Of a DNA stretch of 37,497 bases, positions 1-6,543 are shown piece after piece. Location of the stretch: assembly GCA_023131835.1 (NCBI GenBank), contig JAGLZA010000134.1, forward strand, positions 1-37,497, read 5' to 3'. The position numbers were made by a program, and so were the translations under genes. The notes under the pieces are model-generated. The model worked only from the letters and a program-made list of their open reading frames with translations, was not told the origin of the DNA and did not search any database. This stretch comes from Caldifarciminota bacterium. Lineage in GTDB: Bacteria > Hydrothermota > UBA3072. Each line of letters starts with the position of its first letter. Within the stretch, counting starts at the first letter, position 1.

Positions 1-100
1 TAAATCCACATCCAAGATATTTATGCACCTCCATCGCACAACCTATAATTCTGTATATTCTCTCATCTCTCATTTTGGTTCCCTAATCCGTGTAATCTGC

Positions 101-187
101 GCCTGCCCCGCCTGCCCCGCCCGCCCCGTTAAATGTTTTTGTTGATCTATTTAACTGGGGTAGCTCCGGCAGATCGTACTGGGGCGG
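101..187. repeat. GC-clamped hairpin repeat (family B), two overlapping units
   Basis: Tandem CCTGCCCCG units lead into TTAAAT, a variable loop and ATTTAACTGGGG, followed by a short TAGCTCC...GTACT-GGGGCGG unit. The general plan, seen again around 1157, 2065, 2155, 3033, 5133, 5185, 6242 and 6361, is TGCCCC, an inner inverted repeat, then TGGGGCGG. It lies upstream of the promoter at 195-223. Bases 1-100 show no gene. Confidence 0.7.
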
Positions 188-194
188 ATTTCGC

Positions 195-223
195 TTGACT
201 GGAAAGAAAATAACATCTAAAAT
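195..223 (+). promoter_or_regulatory. Sigma-70-like promoter of the AbrB/RelE-like pair
   Basis: TTGACT at 195-200 and TAAAAT at 218-223 are separated by exactly 17 bases, near the consensus -35/-10. The AbrB start codon at 257 follows 33 bases after the -10 box, with AAAGGAGA as ribosome binding site in between. AbrB-type antitoxins usually repress their own promoter; no clear operator was identified. Confidence 0.7.
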
Positions 224-256
224 AGTTTAAAAGTTTAATTGTTTAAAGGAGAAGCT

Positions 257-541
257 ATGTCAACGTCAACAATAATGAAGATAAGCCCTCAGGGGCAGAT
301 TCGTATACCCAAGAAGATTATGATTACTCTCGGGATTGAAAAAGGCGATTATGTTGAAGTGGATGTGGAAGAAAGGCAAATTGTATTAAAACCCAGAAAG
401 CTTATTGACCCTTCGCAGGGATGGTACTGGACAAAAGAATGGCAAAAAATGGAAGCCGATGTTGATGAGGAAATCGAAAAAGATCAGCTTTCCGCCAAAT
501 TCGAGTCTGCCGAGGAAGGGTTAAAATGGCTAAAAAAGTAA
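257..541 (+). CDS. AbrB/SpoVT-family antitoxin
   Basis: A 94-residue protein whose first ~45 residues match the SpoVT/AbrB swapped-hairpin DNA-binding fold: the ISPQGQIRIPKKI segment, then GDYVEV and IVLKP. The acidic C-terminal half (EADVDEEIEKDQ...) is typical of the tail that wraps the toxin. The ATG at 257 is chosen over an in-frame TTG at 239 because AAAGGAGA precedes it at proper spacing. Its 3' end overlaps the downstream toxin-like gene by 16 bases, the usual coupled TA arrangement. Expected role: neutralise the partner and repress the operon. It is one of the few plus-strand genes in the window. Confidence 0.85.
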   Translation: MSTSTIMKISPQGQIRIPKKIMITLGIEKGDYVEVDVEERQIVLKPRKLIDPSQGWYWTKEWQKMEADVDEEIEKDQLSAKFESAEEGLKWLKK

Positions 542-816
542 CAACCTACCAGTTCAGCAGGCGATTCAAAAAAGAATATAATAAACTACCCAAAGAAATT
601 CAAAAAGCCTTTGATCAAAAGCTGCAACTTCTTCTGCAAGAGATGTTCCATCCTTCCCTTCGGGTGAAGCGAATCTCAATAAGGCACACCGCTTCAGGAA
701 TGATCAGCTCTTCATATAACTCACGAAGAAGACCGAGTTTGCCGATTCGCGCAAGGTTGATTAAAGGAGAAGCGTTGCACACAATTTTCATAATCGACCA
801 AGTTCTCCCAGTGTAG
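526..816 (+). CDS. RelE/ParE-like toxin, C-terminal half apparently degenerate
   Basis: Residues 8-52 (FSRRFKKEYNKLPKEIQ...FHPSLRVKRI) are a clear match to the RelE/YafQ mRNA-interferase superfamily. After RVKRI the family normally continues with a segment like GT-WEMSIT-NYR and ends with a hydrophobic strand and a GTHD-type motif. Here the sequence becomes a serine/arginine-rich stretch with none of these landmarks, and no single alternative frame restores them, so several small indels are likely. The ORF runs 29 bases into the convergent UPF0175 gene. It overlaps the antitoxin by 16 bases. Probably an inactivated toxin; the start and first half are secure, the functional status is inferred. 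Confidence 0.6.
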   Translation: MAKKVTTYQFSRRFKKEYNKLPKEIQKAFDQKLQLLLQEMFHPSLRVKRISIRHTASGMISSSYNSRRRPSLPIRARLIKGEALHTIFIIDQVLPV

Positions 817-1045
817 TCAGGTCTTCCTCGTAATCCTCTACCTTATAATGAATGGGAATTTCTCTGCTCCCCAGCAATTGCTGAAACGCCCATACGGTCA
901 TACCGGCCATTTCCCTGGCCTTGCCGAAGGAGAGTCTGCCCTGCTGAAACAGATAGATGCTCAGTTCTTGTTTCAGCTCCTGTGGTGTCATTCGAGTCGC
1001 ATGAATGACCTCGCGCGGTATTTCAATAGAAATCATAGTAGACAT
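788..1045 (-). CDS. UPF0175 family protein, antitoxin-like
   Basis: An 85-residue protein with the UPF0175 pattern: IEIPREV, ELKQELSIYLFQQGRLSFGKAREMAGMTVWAFQQLL, then IPIHY-VEDYEEDL. These resemble small helix-turn-helix antitoxins usually followed by a DUF3368 PIN-like toxin. Start at 1045 is chosen because GGAGG at 1053-1057 is well spaced; an upstream in-frame Met at 1069 overlaps that site. No DUF3368 gene follows: the gene runs convergently into the degenerate RelE-like toxin, so it looks orphaned. Family assignment is good; the antitoxin role is known only by association. Confidence 0.75.
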   Translation of the reverse strand: MSTMISIEIPREVIHATRMTPQELKQELSIYLFQQGRLSFGKAREMAGMTVWAFQQLLGSREIPIHYKVEDYEEDLTTLGELGRL

Positions 1046-1156
1046 TTCAAAACCTCCATTTTTAAACATTACTTAAGTGCTGCATATTGTAAAGCTCAAA
1101 TATGTCATCTTTATTTCTTATCATTTAAACCATCTTGCGATTCTTGTGCCTCTTTA

Positions 1157-1200
1157 CCTGCCCTGTTAAATTCCGCAAGGAGTATTTAACTGGGGCGGCC
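1157..1200. repeat. Family B hairpin repeat
   Basis: CCTGCCCTG, then TTAAATTCC-gcaa-GGAgtATTTAA as a stem-loop, then CTGGGGCGGC. It lies between the convergent ends of neighbouring TA genes and may act as a bidirectional transcription stop, though no T-tract follows. Confidence 0.65.
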
Positions 1201-1226
1201 AATTTAATATGTTTTGGCTATCCTGT

Positions 1227-1604
1227 TCATGTAATCAAAGTAAGAATGCTCGTAGTAATCGGCCGCATTCGTATCCGGTCATCTTCAACAACTGCAAAAT
1301 TCCCATTCCAATCAGAACGACTATTCAATACCTTCGCCATATTGATAGCAGCAGCCCTTGCATCTGTCATCTTCATACGGAAAAGCACTATACCACACGA
1401 TGCTGGCAACCTCATTCCAAATGCCAGCTCTCCAAAATCTTTATCCAGAGTGACTAACAACCTTTCTTCAGTTTGCGCACATGCCAGAATAGCATCATCG
1501 CGAGCACCGGGCATGGCTGTGCGTACCCACAAGACATCATGTCCGAGCCTTCGCAATTCCTGCACTGAAAGACCCGGGAAATTTTCGTTAGCGAGAATTC
1601 GCAT
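1227..1604 (-). CDS. DUF5615 PIN-like toxin
   Basis: A 125-residue protein beginning MRILANENFPG, the DUF5615 start pattern in which early acidic residues (here Glu7 and Asn6) correspond to the PIN metal site. GHDVLWVRT, ARDDAILACAQTEERLLVTLDKDFGEL and GIVLFRM are the other family landmarks (DxD/E and TLDxDF motifs). Start at 1604 is set by the family start, just 2 bases after the stop of the DUF433 gene; a longer ORF reading to 1667 overlaps that gene. The pair is a recognised putative TA module in which DUF5615 is presumed to be the nuclease. The first metal-binding Asp of most members appears as Asn, so activity is uncertain. Confidence 0.8.
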   Translation of the reverse strand: MRILANENFPGLSVQELRRLGHDVLWVRTAMPGARDDAILACAQTEERLLVTLDKDFGELAFGMRLPASCGIVLFRMKMTDARAAAINMAKVLNSRSDWNGNFAVVEDDRIRMRPITTSILTLIT

Positions 1605-1606
1605 CT

Positions 1607-1837
1607 TCAGGTTCCGAGAGCGTAGACCCTTTCCGTTTTGAGAACCTGTTCCGCATACCTCAAACAAGCAATAATATCTTCATGGGTAATGCCAGGATAA
1701 TTTTCAAGGATATTCTGTTCGCTCCATCCCTGTGCTAACAAATCCATAATAAATTCTACCGCTATACGTGTCCCCTTAATAACGGGTTTGCCCACTAAAA
1801 CAGCAGGATTAATGCTAATACGGTCTTTCCAGTCCAT
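1607..1837 (-). CDS. DUF433 antitoxin-like protein
   Basis: A 76-residue DUF433 protein: DRISINPAVLVGKPVIKGTRIAVEFIMDLLAQGWSEQNILENYPGITHEDIIACLRYA is close to the full family pattern (winged/HTH-like fold). AGGAGGCC is visible just upstream of the ATG. It is followed after 2 bases by the DUF5615 gene, so the two are translationally coupled. Expected role: antitoxin and autorepressor for the DUF5615 partner; this is inferred from family context. Confidence 0.85.
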   Translation of the reverse strand: MDWKDRISINPAVLVGKPVIKGTRIAVEFIMDLLAQGWSEQNILENYPGITHEDIIACLRYAEQVLKTERVYALGT

Positions 1838-2258
1838 TTTTCGGCCTCCTTATTTTCTCCTCTTGTGATTCTTGCCTGCCCTGTCAAGAATTAAGACCTG
1901 ACACTTCTCCTTTCTCTTTCTTGTGCCTGGTTAATTTTTTCATATCGAGCTTTGGAAATTCGAAGTCGATCAAAAGCCCATGTTCAAAGAGCACAGTCAT
2001 CATAAACATTCAGAGAATGTTGTTGTTCTAGATCAAAACCCTTTTGCGCCTTTTTGTTTACCCCGCCTGCCCCGTAGCTCCGGCAGATGGTACCGGGGTA
2101 GCTCCAGCAGATGGTACAGGGGTAGATCCGGAAGATCGTACTGGGGCGTCTTTTTGCCTGCCCTGTTAAATCGTAGTTTCCCCATTTAACCGGGGCGGCC
2201 ATTACTTTAAACTCGCTGTCATGGATTCGTCTGCTGAAATCAAGAGGTAGGTCCTTTA
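1838..2258. other. Intergenic spacer filled with hairpin repeats
   Basis: About 420 bases without a convincing gene. It contains an inverted repeat TGTCA/TGACA at 1882-1886 and 1899-1903, three consecutive TAGCTCC-(c/g)-GCAGAT-GGTAC-type units ending in GGGG at about 2072-2147, and a TTAAAT...ATTTAA family B hairpin at 2155-2200. The short ORFs here are low-complexity readings of the repeats. Confidence 0.6.
2065..2200. repeat. Array of family B repeats (three GTA/TAC units plus one TTAAAT unit)
   Basis: Three direct copies of a ~24-base unit (GTAGCTCCGGCAGATGGTAC type) are separated by GGGG and bounded by CCTGCCCC on the left and CTGGGGCG on the right. Each unit is short enough to fold GTA-gct-CC against GG-TAC. 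A TTAAAT...ATTTAACCGGGGCGG hairpin follows immediately. The units differ by one to three bases, so they are degenerate copies. Confidence 0.7.
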
Positions 2259-2492
2259 TCAGCCCAAGGCAATTACAGGCACTGAAATAATCTCCCGTGG
2301 AACTAACGTGTCTTCCTTCCGCATCAGTTCCCCTATTTTTTCGGCCCATTTCCCTGGGATATATTGCTCTCCACATTGACGGCATTGGCTTACAGGAATA
2401 CCCTTAAAAATTATCAGGCTACCGTCCTTTTTCGTCATTTTAACAGAGCCGAGTGTTTGAATGACCTCGCCCCCACACTCAAAGCACCTCAT
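2259..2492 (-). CDS. YgiT-type zinc-finger protein (MqsA N-terminal-like antitoxin)
   Basis: A 77-residue protein with two CxxC pairs: MRCFECGGE near the N-terminus and SQCRQCGEQYIP around residue 36-42. This is the YgiT/MqsA-type zinc-binding module without the C-terminal HTH of full MqsA. It follows a DUF4258 gene with a 4-base ATGA overlap, a common TA pairing. Expected role: antitoxin for the upstream DUF4258 protein. Confidence 0.8.
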   Translation of the reverse strand: MRCFECGGEVIQTLGSVKMTKKDGSLIIFKGIPVSQCRQCGEQYIPGKWAEKIGELMRKEDTLVPREIISVPVIALG

Positions 2493-2800
2493 TTAAATAC
2501 CCTCCTCTTCTTTGGGTTAACCCATTCTGCAGGATCCGGTTCGTATACCGTAATTATCCATAGTATATCATAGGCCCTTCCACATAGCACATGAATATCT
2601 TTTCCAATCCGAGACTTTCCATAAACAAGACAGCTATGCCCTCTCTTATCCTCTGGGTAATCCTCTATGATCTCTCTGTTCACAAGCGCCTCTTTGACCT
2701 CAAGCGGATCAATTCCTCGAATAGAAGCTCTCTCCACCGCATGGAGTTTGAGCTGATAATTTCCCTTTTCTACCTGTTCCTTGATCCATTGCATCTTCAT
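2489..2800 (-). CDS. DUF4258 protein, putative toxin
   Basis: A 103-residue DUF4258-like protein: YQLKLHAVERASIRGI (the H...R core), VKEALVNREIIEDYPEDKRGHSCLVYG, DIHVLCGRAYDILWIITVYEPDPAEW. These proteins share features with the BrnT/RelE-type ribonuclease fold and are normally partnered with a YgiT-like zinc-finger antitoxin, as here (4-base overlap). The start at 2800 is the first ATG; a second Met two codons later is equally possible. An AGGAAG sits slightly far upstream. Confidence 0.8.
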   Translation of the reverse strand: MKMQWIKEQVEKGNYQLKLHAVERASIRGIDPLEVKEALVNREIIEDYPEDKRGHSCLVYGKSRIGKDIHVLCGRAYDILWIITVYEPDPAEWVNPKKRRVFK

Positions 2801-2989
2801 TGATTTATTATTTCTTCCTGTCGTTTCTGCCCCGCCTGTTTAACACATCCAAAACCATTAAACGATTTTCGTTATCAACAACAATATCCTGTCATCCAAA
2901 GCCGCAATAAAATCACAACATAATGACCCCCAATCTGTCTCCCCGAATCTGGTATGTTAGTTCATTAATATCCATATTTCTTCATCTTT

Positions 2990-3156
2990 GCCACAGACCC
3001 AAACAGACGGACACAGACATTTTAGCCGAGCGACCCCAGTTAAATAGTCCTTCGGAATTTTACGGGGCAGGCATGCTCGGCTAAAAAGAGTCATCGCTTC
3101 GCGAAAAGAACCCAATGTTGTTTCGTCCGTGTGTTTCTGTGTGAGTCTGTGGCTAA
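2990..3156. repeat. Family A covarying-hairpin element, reverse orientation, with nested family B element
   Basis: A 12-bp perfect stem, TTTTAGCCGAGC (3020-3031) with GCTCGGCTAAAA (3075-3086), encloses a family B unit at about 3033-3072. On one side lie repeats of CAGAC (reverse complement of the GTCTGTG box); on the other a 32-base constant block at 3089-3120, which is the exact reverse complement of 6198-6229. A second set of GTGTG/GTCTGTGGCTAA boxes follows to 3156. Confidence 0.8.
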
Positions 3157-3210
3157 ATCAAAAAATCTGCGTTAATCCTCCAGGCGGACAAGTCTGCGTA
3201 ATCTGCGGAT

Positions 3211-3291
3211 CTATCTCACATCTATCTCACATTCTCACACGATCTCACATCAAACAGAATATCTCACACGCGGACCGCTTCCCTGTTTGTG
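3211..3291. repeat. 81-bp direct repeat, copy 1
   Basis: By eye this is base-for-base identical to 9714-9794. It begins CTATCTCACATCTATCTCAC and ends CCCTGTTTGTG. The left third is a TCTCACA(T) micro-repeat. It lies 21 bases downstream of the stop of the AlbA_2 gene at 3313. In copy 2 the same sequence encodes the last residues of the other AlbA_2 gene. Confidence 0.9.
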
Positions 3292-3312
3292 TTTCTTTCA
3301 TAGCCTTCGTCA

Positions 3313-4704
3313 CTATTCCCGCACTACACGGTAAAAACCATTCTTCGGCGCGCCGACAAACTCGACCAAGCCCTTCCTTTTTAAATCTGCAATATCTCGT
3401 TTTGCGGTCTTCTCGGAAATGCTCCAATAGGCAGCCAGGTCGGATGCTCTGATCTGTTTGCCCGCTGCGAGTTGCTCCAGGAACCATCTTTGCCGATCAC
3501 TTATAGGGACACTTATAGGGACACTTACAGGGACATCGGCGCGTGGATATTCAAGCACTGCGGGATGCGGATGAAATATCACCCGGAAAGCCGTGCCAAG
3601 CTCCTCCCAATCAGGTTCCGGATACCCGCCGGACTGACATGCGTGGATGACGCGTTTATACCCGCTTCCCCATTCCTCCATCAAGCCCATTTCCCTGAAT
3701 ACGCGCGCAATAACACGATTACGAATCTTGCTTACGCCAGCCTTAAGATCTTCCATCGTCATGCCGAAAGGAAGCATACCGGGATTCTGTATTTCCATTC
3801 GGTCTGCATAGATCCCTATTAGAATACGCATACCGCTCAACGAATAATCCGCATGGCCGATGGCATTAACCAGAATTTCACGAATTGCCAACTCTGGATA
3901 TTCAGGAATATCTTGCCGGCGCATGTTTTCGATTTTTGCGGCAAGGCGTGTGTTACGGCGAATAAAACGCGGCACCTCATCAATGGCATCAAGCACACTG
4001 CCGGCAATGTCTATGCGATCAATAAATTCCGATTTATCCGTCCCCCGAAAACGGGCACAACTCACTCTCGCATCAGGAAAATAGCGTTGCCTCACATCAT
4101 CCAGGCCAAACAGAATCAGTCCGCCATTAGACACCGAAAGACTCCCGGCATGCTGGACAAGCAGTCCCAAAGACTCCAGCTTTTTTTCATCGATTTGCTG
4201 ACCTGTAACAGTGAAGACACGCTGTACTTTTTCGATATCCAAAGCTTTTATCGATAGATCATGACAAGGCAACTGGTCAAAAGACCGGTTTTGCATCGAA
4301 CGTTGCAATTCAGCTAATATTTCAGGGCCAGCCTGACGATTGGTAGAACCGAGGCGAACATACACTCCCTTCTCTGGGCCATCGGCCTTTAAATAAAAGG
4401 GGCCTTTCCAGTGAAAAACACGCAGTATCAACAACGACTTATCATTATGGGAATATATTTCAATCTCAGGCATCATCGCAGGACGAATACTGTCAGCAAT
4501 GGCATTGGTCAGACGTTCTTCCGCCTGGAGCACTTCCGGTACCCCATGGACAGTTCCGTCATTTCCGCGTCCTATAATAAGAATTCCTCCTGCTGTGTTG
4601 GCAAAGGCTACCAGGGTCCTAAGAATTGGCTTGAGTGAGGAAATGTCACGCTTAAATTCCAGCGTCTTTCCTTCAGGTTGTTTGAGGATTTCCTGTATTT
4701 TCAT
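3313..4704 (-). CDS. AlbA_2 / RecG-like ATP-binding regulator with C-terminal winged HTH (copy 1)
   Basis: A 463-residue protein. Residues ~10-130 form a Schlafen AlbA_2 domain (EGKTLEFKRDIS, VAFANTAGG-LIIG, GVYVRLGSTNRQA). Around 270-350 comes the HATPase_c_4-type segment (AIREILVNAIGHADYS, MEIQNPGMLPFGMTMEDL, RNRVIARVFREMGLMEEWGSGYKR). The C-terminus ~405-455 is a DeoR-like winged helix (IRASDLAAYWSISEKTAKRDIADLKRKGLVEF). Such proteins are often annotated as RecG-like helicases or transcriptional regulators, but no helicase motor is present. A VPVSVPISVPIS stretch is encoded by a tandem micro-repeat (GGGACACTTATA type). It is a diverged paralogue of 9753-11093 with similar sequence just upstream of the start. 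Function unproven; likely regulatory or defence-related. Confidence 0.85.
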   Translation of the reverse strand: MKIQEILKQPEGKTLEFKRDISSLKPILRTLVAFANTAGGILIIGRGNDGTVHGVPEVLQAEERLTNAIADSIRPAMMPEIEIYSHNDKSLLILRVFHWKGPFYLKADGPEKGVYVRLGSTNRQAGPEILAELQRSMQNRSFDQLPCHDLSIKALDIEKVQRVFTVTGQQIDEKKLESLGLLVQHAGSLSVSNGGLILFGLDDVRQRYFPDARVSCARFRGTDKSEFIDRIDIAGSVLDAIDEVPRFIRRNTRLAAKIENMRRQDIPEYPELAIREILVNAIGHADYSLSGMRILIGIYADRMEIQNPGMLPFGMTMEDLKAGVSKIRNRVIARVFREMGLMEEWGSGYKRVIHACQSGGYPEPDWEELGTAFRVIFHPHPAVLEYPRADVPVSVPISVPISDRQRWFLEQLAAGKQIRASDLAAYWSISEKTAKRDIADLKRKGLVEFVGAPKNGFYRVVRE

Positions 4705-5010
4705 TCCAATCTCTTAAACCTCCGTCCTTTGATCTCCGACCTCCGCCACCTCGCCACCAATGATTCTTGCGGAATATTGTGTTTCTCTTCTGTCTTCTGA
4801 TCTCCGTCCTCTGACCTCCGACCCCCGCCCGCCTCGCAAGCGAGAGCGTTGCGGGCAGGTCTGTCTTTTCCTCGCAAAGCGATGACTCTTTTTTATTCGG
4901 TCAGGTCGACCGAATAAATGTCCGTGTGAGTCTGTGTGCGTCTGTGGCTAATCCATCTTTATCTTTTGTCATTTAAAACCATTTGTGCCTTTTGCGCCTT
5001 TTTGCGGCTA
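4705..5010. other. Intergenic region with two repeat families
   Basis: About 300 bases without a gene. From 4720 to 4830 it carries degenerate CTCTGACCTCCGAC-type heptamer micro-repeats (family D, also found inside fnlB at 14413-14440). At 4870-4952 is a family A element. At about 4831-4858 a GCCCGC...GCGGGC inverted repeat is present. Confidence 0.55.
4870..4952. repeat. Family A covarying-hairpin element without nested insert
   Basis: CGCAAAGCGATGACTC leads into a perfect 11-bp stem, TTTATTCGGTC (4892-4902) with GACCGAATAAA (4908-4918), loop AGGTC, then GTCCGTGTGAGTCTGTG boxes ending in GGCTAAT. The stem sequence is unrelated to the stems of the other copies, but self-complementarity is kept. 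Confidence 0.8.
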
Positions 5011-5604
5011 TTAATCCAAAATCGCTACACAATAAATCACCTTATGACTCGTATTCGCCTCTTCAGAAGATATCCTATCCGGCTCAACATAACGTCCTCT
5101 GTATAAGGTTTTATCATCTTTTTCACTCTGCTTGCCCTGTGGAATTCCCGACTTGTCGGGACTATTCCTCTGGGGCGTAATCCCTGCCCCGTGGAATTCA
5201 CTTGTGACAGGGGAGCGTATTCCACTGGGGTGCGGATCTATCTCCACCGGCATCTCCACCAACCCCCCAAACACAATCCTCTTCAACCACTTCTTTCCCC
5301 CAGTAGTCTTAGGCATAATCCCCAACATCACAGCCAACTTTTTTATCGGTCTAAGCACCCTCTGCCGCATTGAAGCATCACCAACGGGTGTATCTCCAAA
5401 AAACTCCGTCTTAAACCCATGCCTTGCAAACAGATCATTCAACTCCACCACTCCATAATACTTATAACTATGCGGACTCGAATTAAAATCATAGCCAGCG
5501 CAATACTGCCTTGCCCAGTAATAGCGGTTGCACAACCTGTCTATCTGTTCTTGCGTAACCTCATCACCAGCGATTTCGGTGACTCAAACGTAATCTCTAT
5601 TCAC
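5011..5604 (-). pseudogene. SAM-dependent methyltransferase remnant: stop codon, internal deletion, repeat insertion
   Basis: Reading from a GTG at 5604 (AGAGGGG upstream): MNRDYV, a TGA stop at 5584-5586, then VTEIAGDEVTQEQIDRLCNRYYWARQYCAG, the usual N-terminus of a class I methyltransferase found in polysaccharide loci. The family then continues with the SAM-binding core (a DVLEVACGTG-type motif and ~100 residues), but here the sequence jumps directly to YDFNSSPHSYKYYGV, the C-terminal part. So the cofactor-binding core has been deleted in frame. Near the C-terminus, between VEMPVEID and YVEPDRISSEE, about 45 extra residues are encoded largely by two family B repeats (5133-5234). It cannot bind SAM in the normal way and is non-functional. 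Identification is from memory of the family. Confidence 0.75.
5133..5234. repeat. Two family B hairpin repeats inside the methyltransferase remnant
   Basis: Unit 1 (5133-5177): TGCCCTGT, then GGAAT-t-CCCGAC-tt-GTCGGG-act-ATTCC, then CTCTGGGGCG. Unit 2 (5185-5234): TGCCCCGT, GGAATTCACT...AGCGTATTCC, ACTGGGGTGCGG. The inner stem is GGAAT/ATTCC instead of the TTAAAT/ATTTAA of other copies, with the CCCC/GGGG clamp kept. Both are read through in frame on the minus strand. Confidence 0.75.
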
Positions 5605-5698
5605 TACAACCCCTCTTGTTTATCCAACAAAGTGCCACTTGCCAAGCGCAAACTTAGAATAAATCTTTTTCAATCAGAAGCATTTCCACATGCCCTCC

Positions 5699-6004
5699 CT
5701 ACTGTAATTCCTCTATATTGCGCCTCATCGTTTTCATGCCACTAATGGCTGTTTCCCATTCCATAGCATCCGACTCAACATCCCAGCCATATCCTCTTTC
5801 ACGAACAATCCTGCGGGATATGAATTCATCAAATGACATCTCATATTTTTGTGTCAGCAAAATGTCAACACGGCGATATTGGCTAAGGCGACGTAGATAC
5901 TCTGACTTAAGCAAATGACGCACCTTTGAATCCACATCCTTGCCACCAAGTGGAACTTCTTCCAAAAGTTCTTGTGTGCGTTTCAAAATTGCTATGTTTT
6001 CCAT
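5699..6004 (-). CDS. Small hypothetical protein, possibly antitoxin-like
   Basis: A 101-residue, charged, helix-rich protein with no domain I can name firmly. The middle (LRRLSQYRRVDILLTQKYEMSFDEFISRRIV) and the end (GYGWDVESDAMEWETAISGMKTMRRNIEEL) recall small proteins that precede toxin genes in TA-like pairs; that is a weak memory-based inference. The ATG at 6004 is preceded by AGGAGGTAATC, an excellent ribosome binding site, which supports expression. No intact partner follows: downstream is about 95 bases of spacer and then the methyltransferase remnant. Confidence 0.6.
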   Translation of the reverse strand: MENIAILKRTQELLEEVPLGGKDVDSKVRHLLKSEYLRRLSQYRRVDILLTQKYEMSFDEFISRRIVRERGYGWDVESDAMEWETAISGMKTMRRNIEELQ

Positions 6005-6197
6005 CACGATTACCTCCTGTTTCCTGGCAGTTTTGCAATGCTACTTTGCGTAAATTCACGTAAGATTGTATTGTAAGAAGATCGGAAAGTAAAGAAAATC
6101 ATACGGTAACAACTTAAGAAGATTAGTAATCAGAAAGTTAGTAACACGGCAAAATAATACGCGGAAAACGGTATTTTTTGACTTTTTACGAGACCAT

Positions 6198-6328
6198 CAA
6201 CATTGGGTTCTTTTCGCGAAGCGATGACTATTTTTGTCCGGCGAAGCCTGCCCCGTTAAACGCGTAGCCTGTTTATCTGGGGTCCGCCGGACAAAAGTCT
6301 GTGTCGGTCTGTGTGTGTCTGTGGCTAA
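6198..6328. repeat. Family A covarying-hairpin element with nested family B unit
   Basis: The 32-base constant block 6198-6229 is the exact reverse complement of 3089-3120. A perfect 12-bp stem follows, TTTTGTCCGGCG (6232-6243) with CGCCGGACAAAA (6285-6296). Its loop is occupied by a family B unit (CCTGCCCCGTTAAAC...TTTATCTGGGG). GTCTGTG boxes ending in GGCTAAT close the element. Confidence 0.85.
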
Positions 6329-6360
6329 TAATGTTTTTTATTGCTTTTGTGCCTTTGTTT

Positions 6361-6402
6361 ACCCAGTTAAATTCCGAAGGGCCATTTAACCGGGGTGGCT
6401 AA
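6361..6402. repeat. Family B hairpin repeat
   Basis: CCCAG, TTAAATTCC-gaag-GGccATTTAA, CCGGGGTGGC. It is located just 10 bases downstream of the stop of the aminotransferase pseudogene and could stop transcription, though no T-run is present. Confidence 0.65.
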
Positions 6403-6543
6403 TCCCCAATCTTATTTCCTACAGCCCCTTATCACCTTGACAACTCTATCCAGATCCTCCTCCGTCATCGCCGTACCGGATGGCAAACACAACCCCCTCT
6501 CAAACAAGTCTTCCGCCACCTGACCACCAACCATCCTCGCCTT

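Larger units (their letters stand above)
2801..3312. other. Repeat-filled intergenic region
   Basis: About 510 bases with no supported gene. It holds the composite hairpin element at 2990-3156, a 'TCTGCGTTAATC...TCTGCGTAATCTGCGG' micro-repeat at about 3167-3208, and one copy of the 81-bp direct repeat (3211-3291) downstream of the AlbA_2 gene. Confidence 0.6.
6005..6411. other. Repeat-filled intergenic region
   Basis: About 400 bases without a gene. It contains a family A element with a nested family B unit (6198-6328) and a stand-alone family B hairpin (6361-6402). Bases 6019-6180 are AT-rich and could hold the promoter of the leftward small gene, but no clear -35/-10 pair was identified. 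Confidence 0.6.

Noticed and set aside
1135-1641. Long plus-strand ORF opposite the DUF433/DUF5615 pair
   Set aside because: It is antisense to well-recognised families and has no ribosome binding site or family pattern.
2065-2200. CRISPR-like array
   Set aside because: Units abut with no unique spacers of constant length, no cas genes are near, and the unit is a small hairpin.
3245-3487. Minus-strand ORF of 80 codons overlapping the 3' end of the AlbA_2 gene
   Set aside because: It is an out-of-frame reading of the AlbA_2 gene end and the 81-bp repeat, with no family resemblance.
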